The notes under the pieces: generated by a model | Database searches by the model: none | Seen by the model: only the letters and a program-made list of their open reading frames with translations | What the model was told of the DNA's origin: nothing | Shown: piece by piece, positions 14,742-21,936 of the stretch | How the letters are laid out: each line of letters starts with the position of its first letter | Position numbering within the stretch: the first letter of the stretch is position 1 | Position numbers and translations under genes: made by a program | DNA from: DATAVB01 sp040414495 | Lineage (GTDB): Bacteria; Actinomycetota; Actinomycetes; Mycobacteriales; QHCD01 | Reading direction: 5' to 3' | Length of the DNA: 25,366 bases | Assembly: GCA_040414495.1 (NCBI GenBank) | Contig: JBEDUI010000059.1 | Coordinates: 1 to 25,366 of the forward strand

Positions 14742-15935
14742 CTAGCGCTGCGGGTATCCGCCCTGCTGCGGCGGTTCCTGCTGACCACCCTGGCCGTAGC
14801 CGGGCTGGCCGCCCTGGGCCGGGTACTGGCCCGAGCCGGGCGCGGCGTGGTGCCCGGAGCCGGCGGCCGGCTGCTGACCGCTGCCCTGCGCCGGGTACTG
14901 ACCCGAGCTGGCCGGCGGCTGCTGCGGCGCGGCCGGGTACTGGCCACTGGCCGGACCCTGCGGCTGGCCGTAACCCTGCTGACCATAGCCGGGCTGCTGC
15001 TGACCGTAGCCCTGCTGCTGGCCGTAGCCCTGCTGCTGCGGGTAACCCTGCTGCTGGCCATAGCCCTGCTGGCCGTAACCCTGCTGCTGCCCATAACCCT
15101 GCGGCTGGCCGTAGCCCTGCGCCTGGCCGCCAGACTGCTTGGACTTCAGGCCACCGATCAAACCCTGCACGGTGGCCTGGCCGCCGCTCTTCTGGAACTC
15201 CATGACCACACCAACGGTGATGGCGATGACCAAGACCAGGCCGACCCAGAATCCCCAGCTGGCCGAGGTGTACTTACCCGGGCCGTCGTTGAATCCGGGG
15301 TGCACGAAGATCGCGATCAAGAACAACAGATCGGCGAGTGCGGTCAGGCCCATGGCGATCACGTCGGCCGGGACCTTCGCCGGGATCACCTTCAGGGCCT
15401 TGGCCACGAAGTACGCCGTGATGATCAAGAAGATCAGGATCGGAATGATCGTGAGCGCGCTGTTCCAGCCGTTCATGTGCGGCCCGTGATCGGCCACGGA
15501 CTGCTTACAACCGCTGGTTCCACCGAGGTCGCCGCCGAAGGACTTGCAGTACTTGTCGGCGTTCAGCCCATACCAGTGGAAGAAACTGAAGATGAACAGC
15601 AGCAACGCGCCGCCGGCGGCGATGACACCACCGGGCATGATCGTCTGCAGATCGAAGTTGAGGGCCGGACCGGAGCGGGCCGGCTGACCGTAGCCCGGCT
15701 GCCCGTACCCCTGTTGCGGATAACCGCCCTGCTGGTACTGCGGCGGCTGTTGACCGTATCCCTGGGGCGCACCGGCCGGCGGCTGACCATAAGCCGGCTG
15801 CTGCTGCCCGTATTGCGGCTGGGCCTGGGGCTGACCGGGCTGACCACTGGCCTGGTAACCAGGAGGCGGCCCGGCTTGCCCGCCTTGCCCGGCATAGCCA
15901 CCCTGGCCCGGGTAACCACCCGTCTGCTCTGACAT
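14742..15935 (-). CDS. DUF5336-like membrane protein with prion-like Gly/Gln/Tyr tails
   Basis: Predicted 397-aa protein. Residues 1-100 are Gly/Gln/Pro/Tyr-rich. Four transmembrane helices follow near 102-122, 158-178, 190-211 and 227-246, with Cys130 and Cys143 in the first loop. Residues 265-397 are again low complexity, with YGQQQGYGQQ-type repeats. This layout and its place between sucD and the PerM-like gene match M. tuberculosis Rv0954, a proline-rich transmembrane protein reported to associate with the divisome. The ATG at 15935 is chosen because AAGG lies 7 nt upstream; a TTG one codon earlier would be too close. It is bracketed by two strong hairpins, so it is probably its own transcription unit. 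Confidence 0.75.
   Translation of the reverse strand: MSEQTGGYPGQGGYAGQGGQAGPPPGYQASGQPGQPQAQPQYGQQQPAYGQPPAGAPQGYGQQPPQYQQGGYPQQGYGQPGYGQPARSGPALNFDLQTIMPGGVIAAGGALLLFIFSFFHWYGLNADKYCKSFGGDLGGTSGCKQSVADHGPHMNGWNSALTIIPILIFLIITAYFVAKALKVIPAKVPADVIAMGLTALADLLFLIAIFVHPGFNDGPGKYTSASWGFWVGLVLVIAITVGVVMEFQKSGGQATVQGLIGGLKSKQSGGQAQGYGQPQGYGQQQGYGQQGYGQQQGYPQQQGYGQQQGYGQQQPGYGQQGYGQPQGPASGQYPAAPQQPPASSGQYPAQGSGQQPAAGSGHHAAPGSGQYPAQGGQPGYGQGGQQEPPQQGGYPQR
14960..15125. repeat. Degenerate tandem repeat encoding YGQQ-type motifs
   Basis: Blocks such as CCCTGCTGCTGGCCGTAG recur with small changes and encode YGQQQGYGQQ-like peptides on the minus strand. The repeat is internal to the DUF5336-like gene. 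Confidence 0.7.
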
Positions 15936-16086
15936 CAAAGGACCTTCCCGTCGTGGCGATCCGCCGCCGACCAGCTGACCTGTTCTTATTGACCACGCCC
16001 GGCTGGACGTTGCGAGGCATTATGCCCCATCCGCCCAGTTGTGTCGGACGTGGTGCGGCGTGACCCGGGCACGTTACCGCAGCCGA

Positions 16087-16114
16087 ACCGTAAATTCAGA
16101 CCAAGGCCGGGCAA
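16087..16114 (-). promoter_or_regulatory. Possible promoter for the DUF5336-like gene
   Basis: On the minus strand TTGCCC (16114-16109) and TACGGT (16092-16087) are 16 nt apart, just past the sucD terminator. The start would lie about 145 nt before the ATG. This is the best pair I see in the gap, but it is weak evidence. Confidence 0.25.
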
Positions 16115-16125
16115 AGAACCCATCG

Positions 16126-16167
16126 TGGCGCCGCAAATATGGGATCACAGATCCCGTTGCGGCGCCA
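16126..16167 (-). terminator. Strong hairpin terminator after sucCD
   Basis: The outer stem TGGCGCCGCAA / TTGCGGCGCCA and inner stem GGGATC / GATCCC enclose the loop ACA, with a small internal loop between them. It starts about 26 nt after the sucD stop in the direction of transcription. The following U-tract is weak. Confidence 0.75.
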
Positions 16168-16192
16168 ACGGTGGACAGCTGGTTCTTATCGG

Positions 16193-17077
16193 TCAGTGCG
16201 ACAGAATGTCGTGCATCAGCCGGGCGGTCTCGCTGGGCGTTTTGCCGACCCGGACCCCGGCGGCCTCGAGCGCTTCCTGCTTTGCCTGCGCGGTGCCGGA
16301 CGAGCCGGAAACAATCGCGCCGGCGTGGCCCATCGTCTTGCCCTCAGGCGCGGTAAACCCGGCGACGTAGCCGACGACCGGCTTGGTGACGTTGGCCTTG
16401 ATGAAGTCGGCCGCCCGTTCCTCGGCGTCGCCGCCGATCTCGCCGATCATCACGATCGCCTCGGTCTCCGGGTCGTCCTGGAACGCCTGCAGGCAGTCGA
16501 TGTGGGTCGTCCCGATGACCGGGTCACCGCCGATGCCGACGCAGGTGGAGAAGCCGATGTCGCGCAGTTCGTACATCATCTGGTACGTCAGCGTGCCGGA
16601 CTTGCTGACCAGGCCGATACGGCCCGGGCGGGTGATGTCGGCCGGGATGATGCCGGCGTTGGACTTGCCGGGGCTGGCGACACCGGGGCAGTTCGGTCCG
16701 ACGATCCGGGTCTTGTTGCCGGTAGCGACGGCGTGCGCCCAGGCCGCGGTGGTGTCGTGCACCGGGATGTTCTCGGTGATCACGATGACCAGCGGGATTT
16801 CGGCGTCAATCGCCTCGACCATCGCGTCCTTGGAGAATCGCGGCGGTACGAACTGCACGCTGACGTCGGCTCCGGTCTCGGCCATCGCCTCGGCCACGCT
16901 GCCGAACACCGGAATGCCGACCCCGTTCAGCTCCGCCTTCTGCCCGGCCTTGCGGGCGTTGACGCCGCCGACCAGATTGGTGCCGGCGCGCAGCATCCGG
17001 GCGCCGTGCTTCATGCCCTCCGAGCCGGTGAGGCCCTGCACGATGACCTTGCTGTTCTCGTCCAGGAAAATGGCCAT
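16193..17077 (-). CDS. sucD: Succinyl-CoA synthetase alpha subunit
   Basis: Predicted 294-aa SucD, which with SucC interconverts succinyl-CoA and succinate with nucleotide triphosphate formation. QGLTGSEGMKHG (about 14-25) is the CoA-binding N-terminus, GPNCPGVASPGKSNAGI is the conserved middle motif, and GHAGAIVSG holds the phosphorylated His251. Length is normal. The ATG at 17077 follows AGGGAG and the sucC stop by 5 nt. A strong hairpin follows the gene. The succinyl-CoA produced by the methylmalonyl-CoA mutase encoded 5 kb away is its substrate. Confidence 0.97.
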   Translation of the reverse strand: MAIFLDENSKVIVQGLTGSEGMKHGARMLRAGTNLVGGVNARKAGQKAELNGVGIPVFGSVAEAMAETGADVSVQFVPPRFSKDAMVEAIDAEIPLVIVITENIPVHDTTAAWAHAVATGNKTRIVGPNCPGVASPGKSNAGIIPADITRPGRIGLVSKSGTLTYQMMYELRDIGFSTCVGIGGDPVIGTTHIDCLQAFQDDPETEAIVMIGEIGGDAEERAADFIKANVTKPVVGYVAGFTAPEGKTMGHAGAIVSGSSGTAQAKQEALEAAGVRVGKTPSETARLMHDILSH

Positions 17078-17082
17078 CGCGA

Positions 17083-18261
17083 TTACGCTCCCTGCGCTGC
17101 GAGCTCGGCGGCCTTCTCGGCCGCGCCGTCCATCGTGTCGATCTGGGTGACGCCGGCCAGTGCGGCGTCGGCGAGGATCTTGCGGCCGGCCTCGGCGTTG
17201 TTGCCGTCTAGGCGTACGACCAGCGGCTTGTTGACCTTCTCGCCGCGACCTTCGAGCAGGCCGAACGCCTGCACAATTCCGTCGGCCACCGCGTCACAGG
17301 CGGTGATGCCGCCGAATACGTTGACGAAGACGCTGCGCACCGAGGGGTCGGACAGCACGATCTCCAGACCGCTGGCCATCACCTCGGCGCTGGCGCCACC
17401 GCCGATGTCGAGGAAGTTCGCCGGCTTCACGTCGCCGTGCCGCTCGCCGGCGTACGCCACAACGTCCAATGTGGACATAACCAGACCCGCGCCGTTGCCG
17501 ATGATTCCGACCTCACCGTCGAGCTTGACGTAATTGAGGTGCTTTTCCTTGGCCCGCGTTTCCAGCGGGTCGGTGCCGCTGGTATCGGCGAACGCGGCGT
17601 GCTCGGGCTGCCGGAAACCGGCGTTGTCATCCAACGTAACCTTGCCGTCCAGCGCGATGACCTGGCCGTTCGGCGCTTTCACCAGCGGGTTGACCTCGAC
17701 CAGCGTCGCGTCCTCGCTGGTGAATACCAGCCACAGCTTGATAATCACGTCGACCACCTGGTCGGCGATATCAGCCGGGAATTTCGCCGCCGCCACAATC
17801 TCGCGAGCCTTGGCCGCGTCCACGCCGGCGAGCGCGTCGATCGGGATACGAGCCAGCGCGTCGGGGTTGGTACGGGCGACCTCTTCGATCTCCACGCCGC
17901 CCTCGACCGAGGCGATGGTGAGGAAGGTGCGGTTGGCCCGGTCGAGCAGGAACGAGAAGTAGTACTCCTCGGCGATGTCGCTGGCCTCGGTGATCAGGAC
18001 CCGGTGCACGGTGTGGCCCTTGATGTCCATGCCCAGAATCGCGCCGGCCTTCTCGTATGCCTCGGCCGGCGACTCGGCCAGCTTGACGCCACCGGCCTTG
18101 CCGCGACCGCCGGTCTTGACCTGGGCCTTGACGACCACCTGTCCGCCGATCTTGGCGGCGATCGTCTGCGCCTCCTCGGGGGTCGTGGCGACCTCACCCG
18201 GCAGCACCGGCACGCCGTGCTTGGCGAACAGCTCCTTCGCCTGAAACTCGTATAGATCCAC
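17083..18261 (-). CDS. sucC: Succinyl-CoA synthetase beta subunit
   Basis: Predicted 392-aa SucC with the N-terminal MDLYEFQAKELFAKHGVPV and KAQVKTGGRGKAGGVKLA (about 45-62) of the ATP-grasp fold. The C-terminal CoA-ligase domain contains NVFGGITACDAVADGIV and the LDGNNAEAG motif. The GTG at 18261 is chosen because it starts exactly at the conserved MDLYEF end and has AGGAG about 10 nt upstream; the frame continues 12 codons further but without family similarity. It is cotranscribed with sucD. The 183-bp gap upstream probably contains the promoter, but I see no convincing boxes. Confidence 0.97.
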   Translation of the reverse strand: MDLYEFQAKELFAKHGVPVLPGEVATTPEEAQTIAAKIGGQVVVKAQVKTGGRGKAGGVKLAESPAEAYEKAGAILGMDIKGHTVHRVLITEASDIAEEYYFSFLLDRANRTFLTIASVEGGVEIEEVARTNPDALARIPIDALAGVDAAKAREIVAAAKFPADIADQVVDVIIKLWLVFTSEDATLVEVNPLVKAPNGQVIALDGKVTLDDNAGFRQPEHAAFADTSGTDPLETRAKEKHLNYVKLDGEVGIIGNGAGLVMSTLDVVAYAGERHGDVKPANFLDIGGGASAEVMASGLEIVLSDPSVRSVFVNVFGGITACDAVADGIVQAFGLLEGRGEKVNKPLVVRLDGNNAEAGRKILADAALAGVTQIDTMDGAAEKAAELAAQGA

Positions 18262-18444
18262 TAGCGCACAACTCCTATTGCTCGGCCCGGCCCACACGTA
18301 CTTCGCTGTACTCCGCGCCTCGCGTCCTCATCGTCGAGAGATGTATTGGGGCCCTCAGCGCAGCCTGCGCCCACTGCCGGTGAGCCTAGCCAGCAGCCGA
18401 TACAGCCGGGAAACCGGAGCCGGTGACCTTCGGCACTTTCGTCG

Positions 18445-18849
18445 TCACTGAACGGCGGAATGCACGTGCTCGTTCACCCAGGCGACGATCGCCTCAGTCG
18501 TAGCCCCGGGCGTGAAGATCGCCGCGACGCCCAGCTCACGCAGCGCCGGAATGTCCTCCTCCGGGATGATCCCGCCACCGAAGACCACGATGTCGGCGGC
18601 ATCGCGTTCGCGTAGCAACTCCAGCACCCGGGCGAACAGCGTCATGTGCGCGCCGGACAGTACGGAAAGCCCGATGCAGTCGGCGTCCTCGGCGATGGCG
18701 GTCTCGACGATCTGTTCCGGGGTCTGGTGCAGCCCGGTGTAGATCACCTCCATGCCGGCGTCCCGTAGCGCGCGGGCCACGATCTTCACGCCCCGGTCGT
18801 GGCCGTCCAGGCCCGGTTTGGCCATCACGACCCGGATACGAGCGCTCAT
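18445..18849 (-). CDS. icmB: Stand-alone cobalamin-binding acyl-CoA mutase subunit (IcmB-like)
   Basis: Predicted 134-aa protein consisting only of a B12-binding Rossmann domain. KPGLDGHDRG contains the base-off cobalt ligand His17 in the DxHxxG motif; SVLSGAH (62-68) and VVFGGGIIPEEDI complete the lower-face pocket. Size and sequence closely resemble Streptomyces IcmB, the small subunit of isobutyryl-CoA mutase, and split methylmalonyl-CoA mutase small subunits. Its catalytic partner is not in this window, and mutB here carries its own B12 domain. The ATG at 18849 has GGGGAG 5 nt upstream; the frame is open upstream but only as a shadow. It lies upstream of sucC on the same strand. Confidence 0.85.
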   Translation of the reverse strand: MSARIRVVMAKPGLDGHDRGVKIVARALRDAGMEVIYTGLHQTPEQIVETAIAEDADCIGLSVLSGAHMTLFARVLELLRERDAADIVVFGGGIIPEEDIPALRELGVAAIFTPGATTEAIVAWVNEHVHSAVQ

Positions 18850-18946
18850 CTGCACTCCCCTTCGCCGGCAGCACTGCCGATCCGAGCTTATTCGCTGCCG
18901 GCCACTGTTCGTACGTGTCATGCGGACGCGTTGCGGAAGGAGGACG

Positions 18947-18997
18947 ATGACCTCCCGACCTGCGAATGCCCAACCTGCGACAGCCGGGAGATCGTGA
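18947..18997 (+). CDS. Putative 16-codon leader ORF coupled to the DUF2127 gene
   Basis: Reads MTSRPANAQPATAGRS. AAGGAGG lies 3 nt before its ATG, and its stop overlaps the ATG of the next gene as TGATG, the usual arrangement for translational coupling. It has the same length (16 codons plus stop) as the leader ORF at 2418-2468, though the sequences are unrelated. It may be a leader peptide or chance. Confidence 0.4.
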   Translation: MTSRPANAQPATAGRS

Positions 18998-19833
18998 TGG
19001 CCGAGCCGGAGCGCCAGCTCGCACCGGGTGTCGCGCCGAAGCGGCGGCGGTTCAGCCTGCACTACGAGCTGATCGGCTGCGCTCTGCACGGTCACGCGTT
19101 GGTGGGGGTGGATGCGGCGAAGGTACGGCCGGAGGACGGGGCGGTGGCGCGGGTCGTCGGGTCGCTGCGGTGGCATCGCTGCCTGCGCTGCGACGCCTGG
19201 CTGTGGGTGCCCGAGCCGGAGTCGCCGACCAGTGAGCTGCTGCCGGCGCGGGCCGATATCGAGTTGCCGATGCGCGGTCGTCCGCTGCGGGACCGGTACG
19301 TGCTGCGGCTGATCGCGATCGACCGCGCGATCCACGTCCTGGTGCTGTCGATCCTGGCCATCGTGGTGTTCGTGGTCGCCGCGCACGAGGCGACGCTACG
19401 GGCGGATTTCACCCGGATCATCACGGATTTGCAGGGCAGCGGGCCGGCGTCGAGGCACCAGCACGGATTTCTCGGCGAGGTGCAGAAGGCTTTTTCGCTC
19501 TCGCACGGTTCGCTGTACGCCCTGGGCGGCGCGGCAATTGCGTATGCCGCTTTGGAAGGGGTGGAAATGGTCGGGTTGTGGCGGGCCCGGCGGTGGGCCG
19601 AATACCTGACGTTTATCGCGACGATTCTGCTGCTGCCAATCGAAATCTACGAGCTGACCGGACGGATTTCCGCGTTGAAGATCATCACGTTGATCATCAA
19701 CCTGGCAATTGCGATTTATCTTTTGCTGGCCAAACGGCTTTTCGGAATACGCGGCGGCGACGCGTACGAACGAGCCGAACGGGCCCACGACCTGGGCTGG
19801 GGACCGATCGAACGGGCTACCCCACCGGTCTGA
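18997..19833 (+). CDS. DUF2127 family membrane protein with N-terminal Cys/His site
   Basis: Predicted 278-aa protein. The soluble N-terminal part (1-100) contains Cys28, His31, His33 and a WHRCLRC pair (Cys62, Cys65), a plausible zinc knuckle. RGRPLRDRYVLRLIAIDR leads into hydrophobic helices near 111-130, 172-195, 203-220 and 226-246, the DUF2127 region (GVEMVGLWRARRWAEYLTF). No activity is known for the family. The ATG at 18997 has GGGAG 6 nt upstream and matches the usual start of similar actinobacterial proteins; a longer frame reaches back into the divergent icmB-like gene. It converges with the antitoxin relic. Confidence 0.8.
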   Translation: MAEPERQLAPGVAPKRRRFSLHYELIGCALHGHALVGVDAAKVRPEDGAVARVVGSLRWHRCLRCDAWLWVPEPESPTSELLPARADIELPMRGRPLRDRYVLRLIAIDRAIHVLVLSILAIVVFVVAAHEATLRADFTRIITDLQGSGPASRHQHGFLGEVQKAFSLSHGSLYALGGAAIAYAALEGVEMVGLWRARRWAEYLTFIATILLLPIEIYELTGRISALKIITLIINLAIAIYLLLAKRLFGIRGGDAYERAERAHDLGWGPIERATPPV

Positions 19834-19837
19834 CCGA

Positions 19838-20069
19838 TCATTTCAGCGCATCAACCTCGTAAACCACATCGCCGGCGCGGGCGGCCGCGCGGGCTTCGGC
19901 CAGTGACCGCATCGCGTCCGGATCAGCCTTGATCTCCGCTGTCTCACGCAGCTCTAAATACGTCTCCACCGCGAGCGCGACGGTCTGGTCACGGCTGCGG
20001 TGATCTTCTTCCGCGAGCCAGCCGTAGCTCGGCCTCTAGGTCGGGCGGGATTCGCACGGTCATGGCCAT
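19838..20069 (-). pseudogene. Frameshifted ribbon-helix-helix antitoxin
   Basis: From the ATG at 20069 the frame reads MAMTVRIPPDLEAELR, the start of an Arc/CopG-type RHH antitoxin. Read through, it then stops at GRRSPQP. Shifting frame near 20011-20025 gives LAEEDHRSRDQTVALAVETY and then the tail AEARAAARAGDVVYEVDALK with a stop at 19838-19840. The total of 232 nt is one base more than 77 codons, so a single inserted base explains the break. No toxin gene flanks it: the neighbour on its 3' side is the convergent DUF2127 gene, 4 bp away. It is a decayed orphan antitoxin, or a sequencing error in a functional 76-aa gene. A TACGAT box 6 nt before the ATG suggests leaderless transcription. Confidence 0.65.
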
Positions 20070-20084
20070 GTCGAAATCGTACGC

Positions 20085-20100
20085 ACGACGACACCGTCGT
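20085..20100. promoter_or_regulatory. Short palindrome in the antitoxin/mutA divergent region
   Basis: ACGACG (20085-20090) and CGTCGT (20095-20100) are inverted arms around ACAC, just upstream of the antitoxin relic's TACGAT box (20081-20076). RHH antitoxins usually bind such sites to repress their own gene, so this may be its old operator. Confidence 0.35.
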
Positions 20101-20116
20101 AGATCACATGCCGCAC

Positions 20117-20147
20117 TTGGCCGCTGGTAGCCGATTGGCCGTAGCAT
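20117..20147 (+). promoter_or_regulatory. Putative leaderless promoter of mutA-mutB-meaB
   Basis: TTGGCC (20117-20122) and TAGCAT (20142-20147) are 19 nt apart, and the -10 ends 7 nt before the ATG at 20155. Transcription would start at or next to the ATG. This fits the lack of a usable ribosome site: the only GGAG is 1 nt from the ATG. Confidence 0.45.
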
Positions 20148-20154
20148 CCGGAGA

Positions 20155-21936
20155 ATGGCGGCGCAGCCGGAAGACACAGCGCTGGCGGGGCCCGCGCTTG
20201 AGGCGTGGCGTGCCTTGGTCGTCAAGGCGCTGCGCCGGTCCGGGATCGACACCTCGAACGCCGATCCGATCGAATCGCTGCTGAGAACCACGACGTACGA
20301 CGGCATCACGATCGAACCGCTGTACGGCGCCGCCCCGGATGCCGGCGTGGCCGGGCGGGCCCCGTACGTCCGGGGCGCTCGCGCGGCCGGCGACCCCTGG
20401 CACCTGATCCAACAGCACGACGAGCCCGACCCTAACGACGCGATCCTGGCCGACCTGGAAGGCGGCGCCAGCGGGATCTGGCTCCGGCTGGGTGCGGGCG
20501 GTGTCGCGGTCGACGGTCTGGCCCAGGCGCTGGAGGGCGTGTACCTCGACCTGGCCCCGATCGTGCTCGACGCCGGTCCGGATGGGGTGACCGCCGCCCA
20601 GACCCTGCTGGCGCTGGCCGCCGACCGCGGCGTCCCGCCGACCGCCCTACGCGGCAACCTCGGCCTCGACCCGCTCGGCGACGCGGCCCGGTCCGGCGAA
20701 TCAGCCGACTTAGAACCCGCGATCGCTTTCGCCGTCCAGAACAACGGACCGCGCTCGCTCGTCGCCGACGGGCTGCCGTTCCACGAGGCCGGCGGCAGCG
20801 ACGCGCAGGAACTCGGTGCGACCCTGGCCGCCGCGGTCGCGTACCTGCGGGCGCTCACCGATGCCGGGCTGTCGGCCGATGCGGCCGCCGGCCAGCTGGA
20901 ATTCCGCTACGCCGCCACCGCCGACCAGTTCCTCACCATCGCCAAGCTGCGGGCGGCCCGGCGGGTGTGGTCGCGGGTCGGCGAGGTCGTGGCCCGGCCC
21001 TGGCCGGCCCGTCTTCACGCTGTCACCTCGCCGGCCATGCTGACCCGGCGCGATCCCTGGGTGAACCTGCTACGGGCCGCGGTCGCCTGCTTTGCCGCCA
21101 GCGCGGGCGGAGCCGATGCGGTGACCGTCCTGCCGTTCGATACCGCAATCGGCCGCTCCGACGCCTTCGCCCGCCGGATCGCCCGCAACACCGCGACCCT
21201 GCTGCGCGAGGAGGCCCACGTCGATGCGGTCATCGACCCGGCCGGCGGTTCCGGATACGTCGAGTCGCTCACCGAGTCGCTGGCGCAGACGGCGTGGGCG
21301 TGGTTCCAGGAAATCGAAGCGGCCGGCGGGCTGGCCGCGGCCCTGAAAAGCGGCCTGGTCGCCGACCGGTTGGCCGCCACCCGGGACCAGCGGCAGCGGC
21401 GCATCGCGACCCGGGCTGACCCGATCACCGGGGTAAGCGAATTCCCGTTGCTGGATGAAGAACCGGTACGCCGGCAGCCGCGTCCGGTCCGGCCCGGCGG
21501 CGGGCTGCCGGTCATCCGGTACGCCGAGGAATTCGAGTCATTGCGCGATCGGGCCGATTCCGTTTCCGAGCGCCCGACCGTGTTCCTGGCCACGCTCGGT
21601 CCGGTCGCCGCGCATACGGCCGCGGCCGGATTCGCTGCCAATATGTGGAATTCCGGCGGAATAGCCGCGGTCAATCCCGGACCGCTCGATGGGGCCGGCG
21701 CCGCCGCCACCGCGTTCATCGCCAGCCGGACCCGGATCGCCTGCATCTGTCCGCCGGCCGATATGTCCACAGCGGACATTGCCGCGGTCGCCACGGCGAT
21801 GCGTTCGGCCGGGGCACGGGAGATCTGGCTGGTCCGCGAGCCGTCCACAATGGACAACATCGACGGCTGGCTGTACACCGGATGCGACGCATTGGCCGTA
21901 CTGACCCGGACGCTGGCCGTCTTGGAGGTGCCGTGA
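20155..21936 (+). CDS. mutA: Methylmalonyl-CoA mutase small subunit
   Basis: Predicted 593-aa MutA, the non-catalytic partner of MutB in the heterodimeric mutase. It keeps the TIM-barrel family pattern: YDGITIEPLY near residue 50, FRYAATADQFLTIAKLRAAR in the middle, and RIARNTATLLREEAHVDAVIDPAGGSGYVE. A C-terminal B12-like domain (FLATLGPVAAHTAAAGF, MWNSGGIAAV) lacks the DxHxxG cobalt-ligand motif, as expected for this subunit. The ATG at 20155 is the only ATG after an in-frame stop at 20128-20130. It appears leaderless. Its stop overlaps the mutB GTG by 4 nt. It is the first gene of the mutA-mutB-meaB operon. Confidence 0.93.
   Translation: MAAQPEDTALAGPALEAWRALVVKALRRSGIDTSNADPIESLLRTTTYDGITIEPLYGAAPDAGVAGRAPYVRGARAAGDPWHLIQQHDEPDPNDAILADLEGGASGIWLRLGAGGVAVDGLAQALEGVYLDLAPIVLDAGPDGVTAAQTLLALAADRGVPPTALRGNLGLDPLGDAARSGESADLEPAIAFAVQNNGPRSLVADGLPFHEAGGSDAQELGATLAAAVAYLRALTDAGLSADAAAGQLEFRYAATADQFLTIAKLRAARRVWSRVGEVVARPWPARLHAVTSPAMLTRRDPWVNLLRAAVACFAASAGGADAVTVLPFDTAIGRSDAFARRIARNTATLLREEAHVDAVIDPAGGSGYVESLTESLAQTAWAWFQEIEAAGGLAAALKSGLVADRLAATRDQRQRRIATRADPITGVSEFPLLDEEPVRRQPRPVRPGGGLPVIRYAEEFESLRDRADSVSERPTVFLATLGPVAAHTAAAGFAANMWNSGGIAAVNPGPLDGAGAAATAFIASRTRIACICPPADMSTADIAAVATAMRSAGAREIWLVREPSTMDNIDGWLYTGCDALAVLTRTLAVLEVP

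Noticed and set aside
18360..18470. Cobalamin riboswitch near the B12-binding gene
   Set aside because: GGGAAACCGG and a CACTG string occur, but the conserved B12-box order and spacing are absent, and the position is 3' of the B12-binding gene rather than in its leader.
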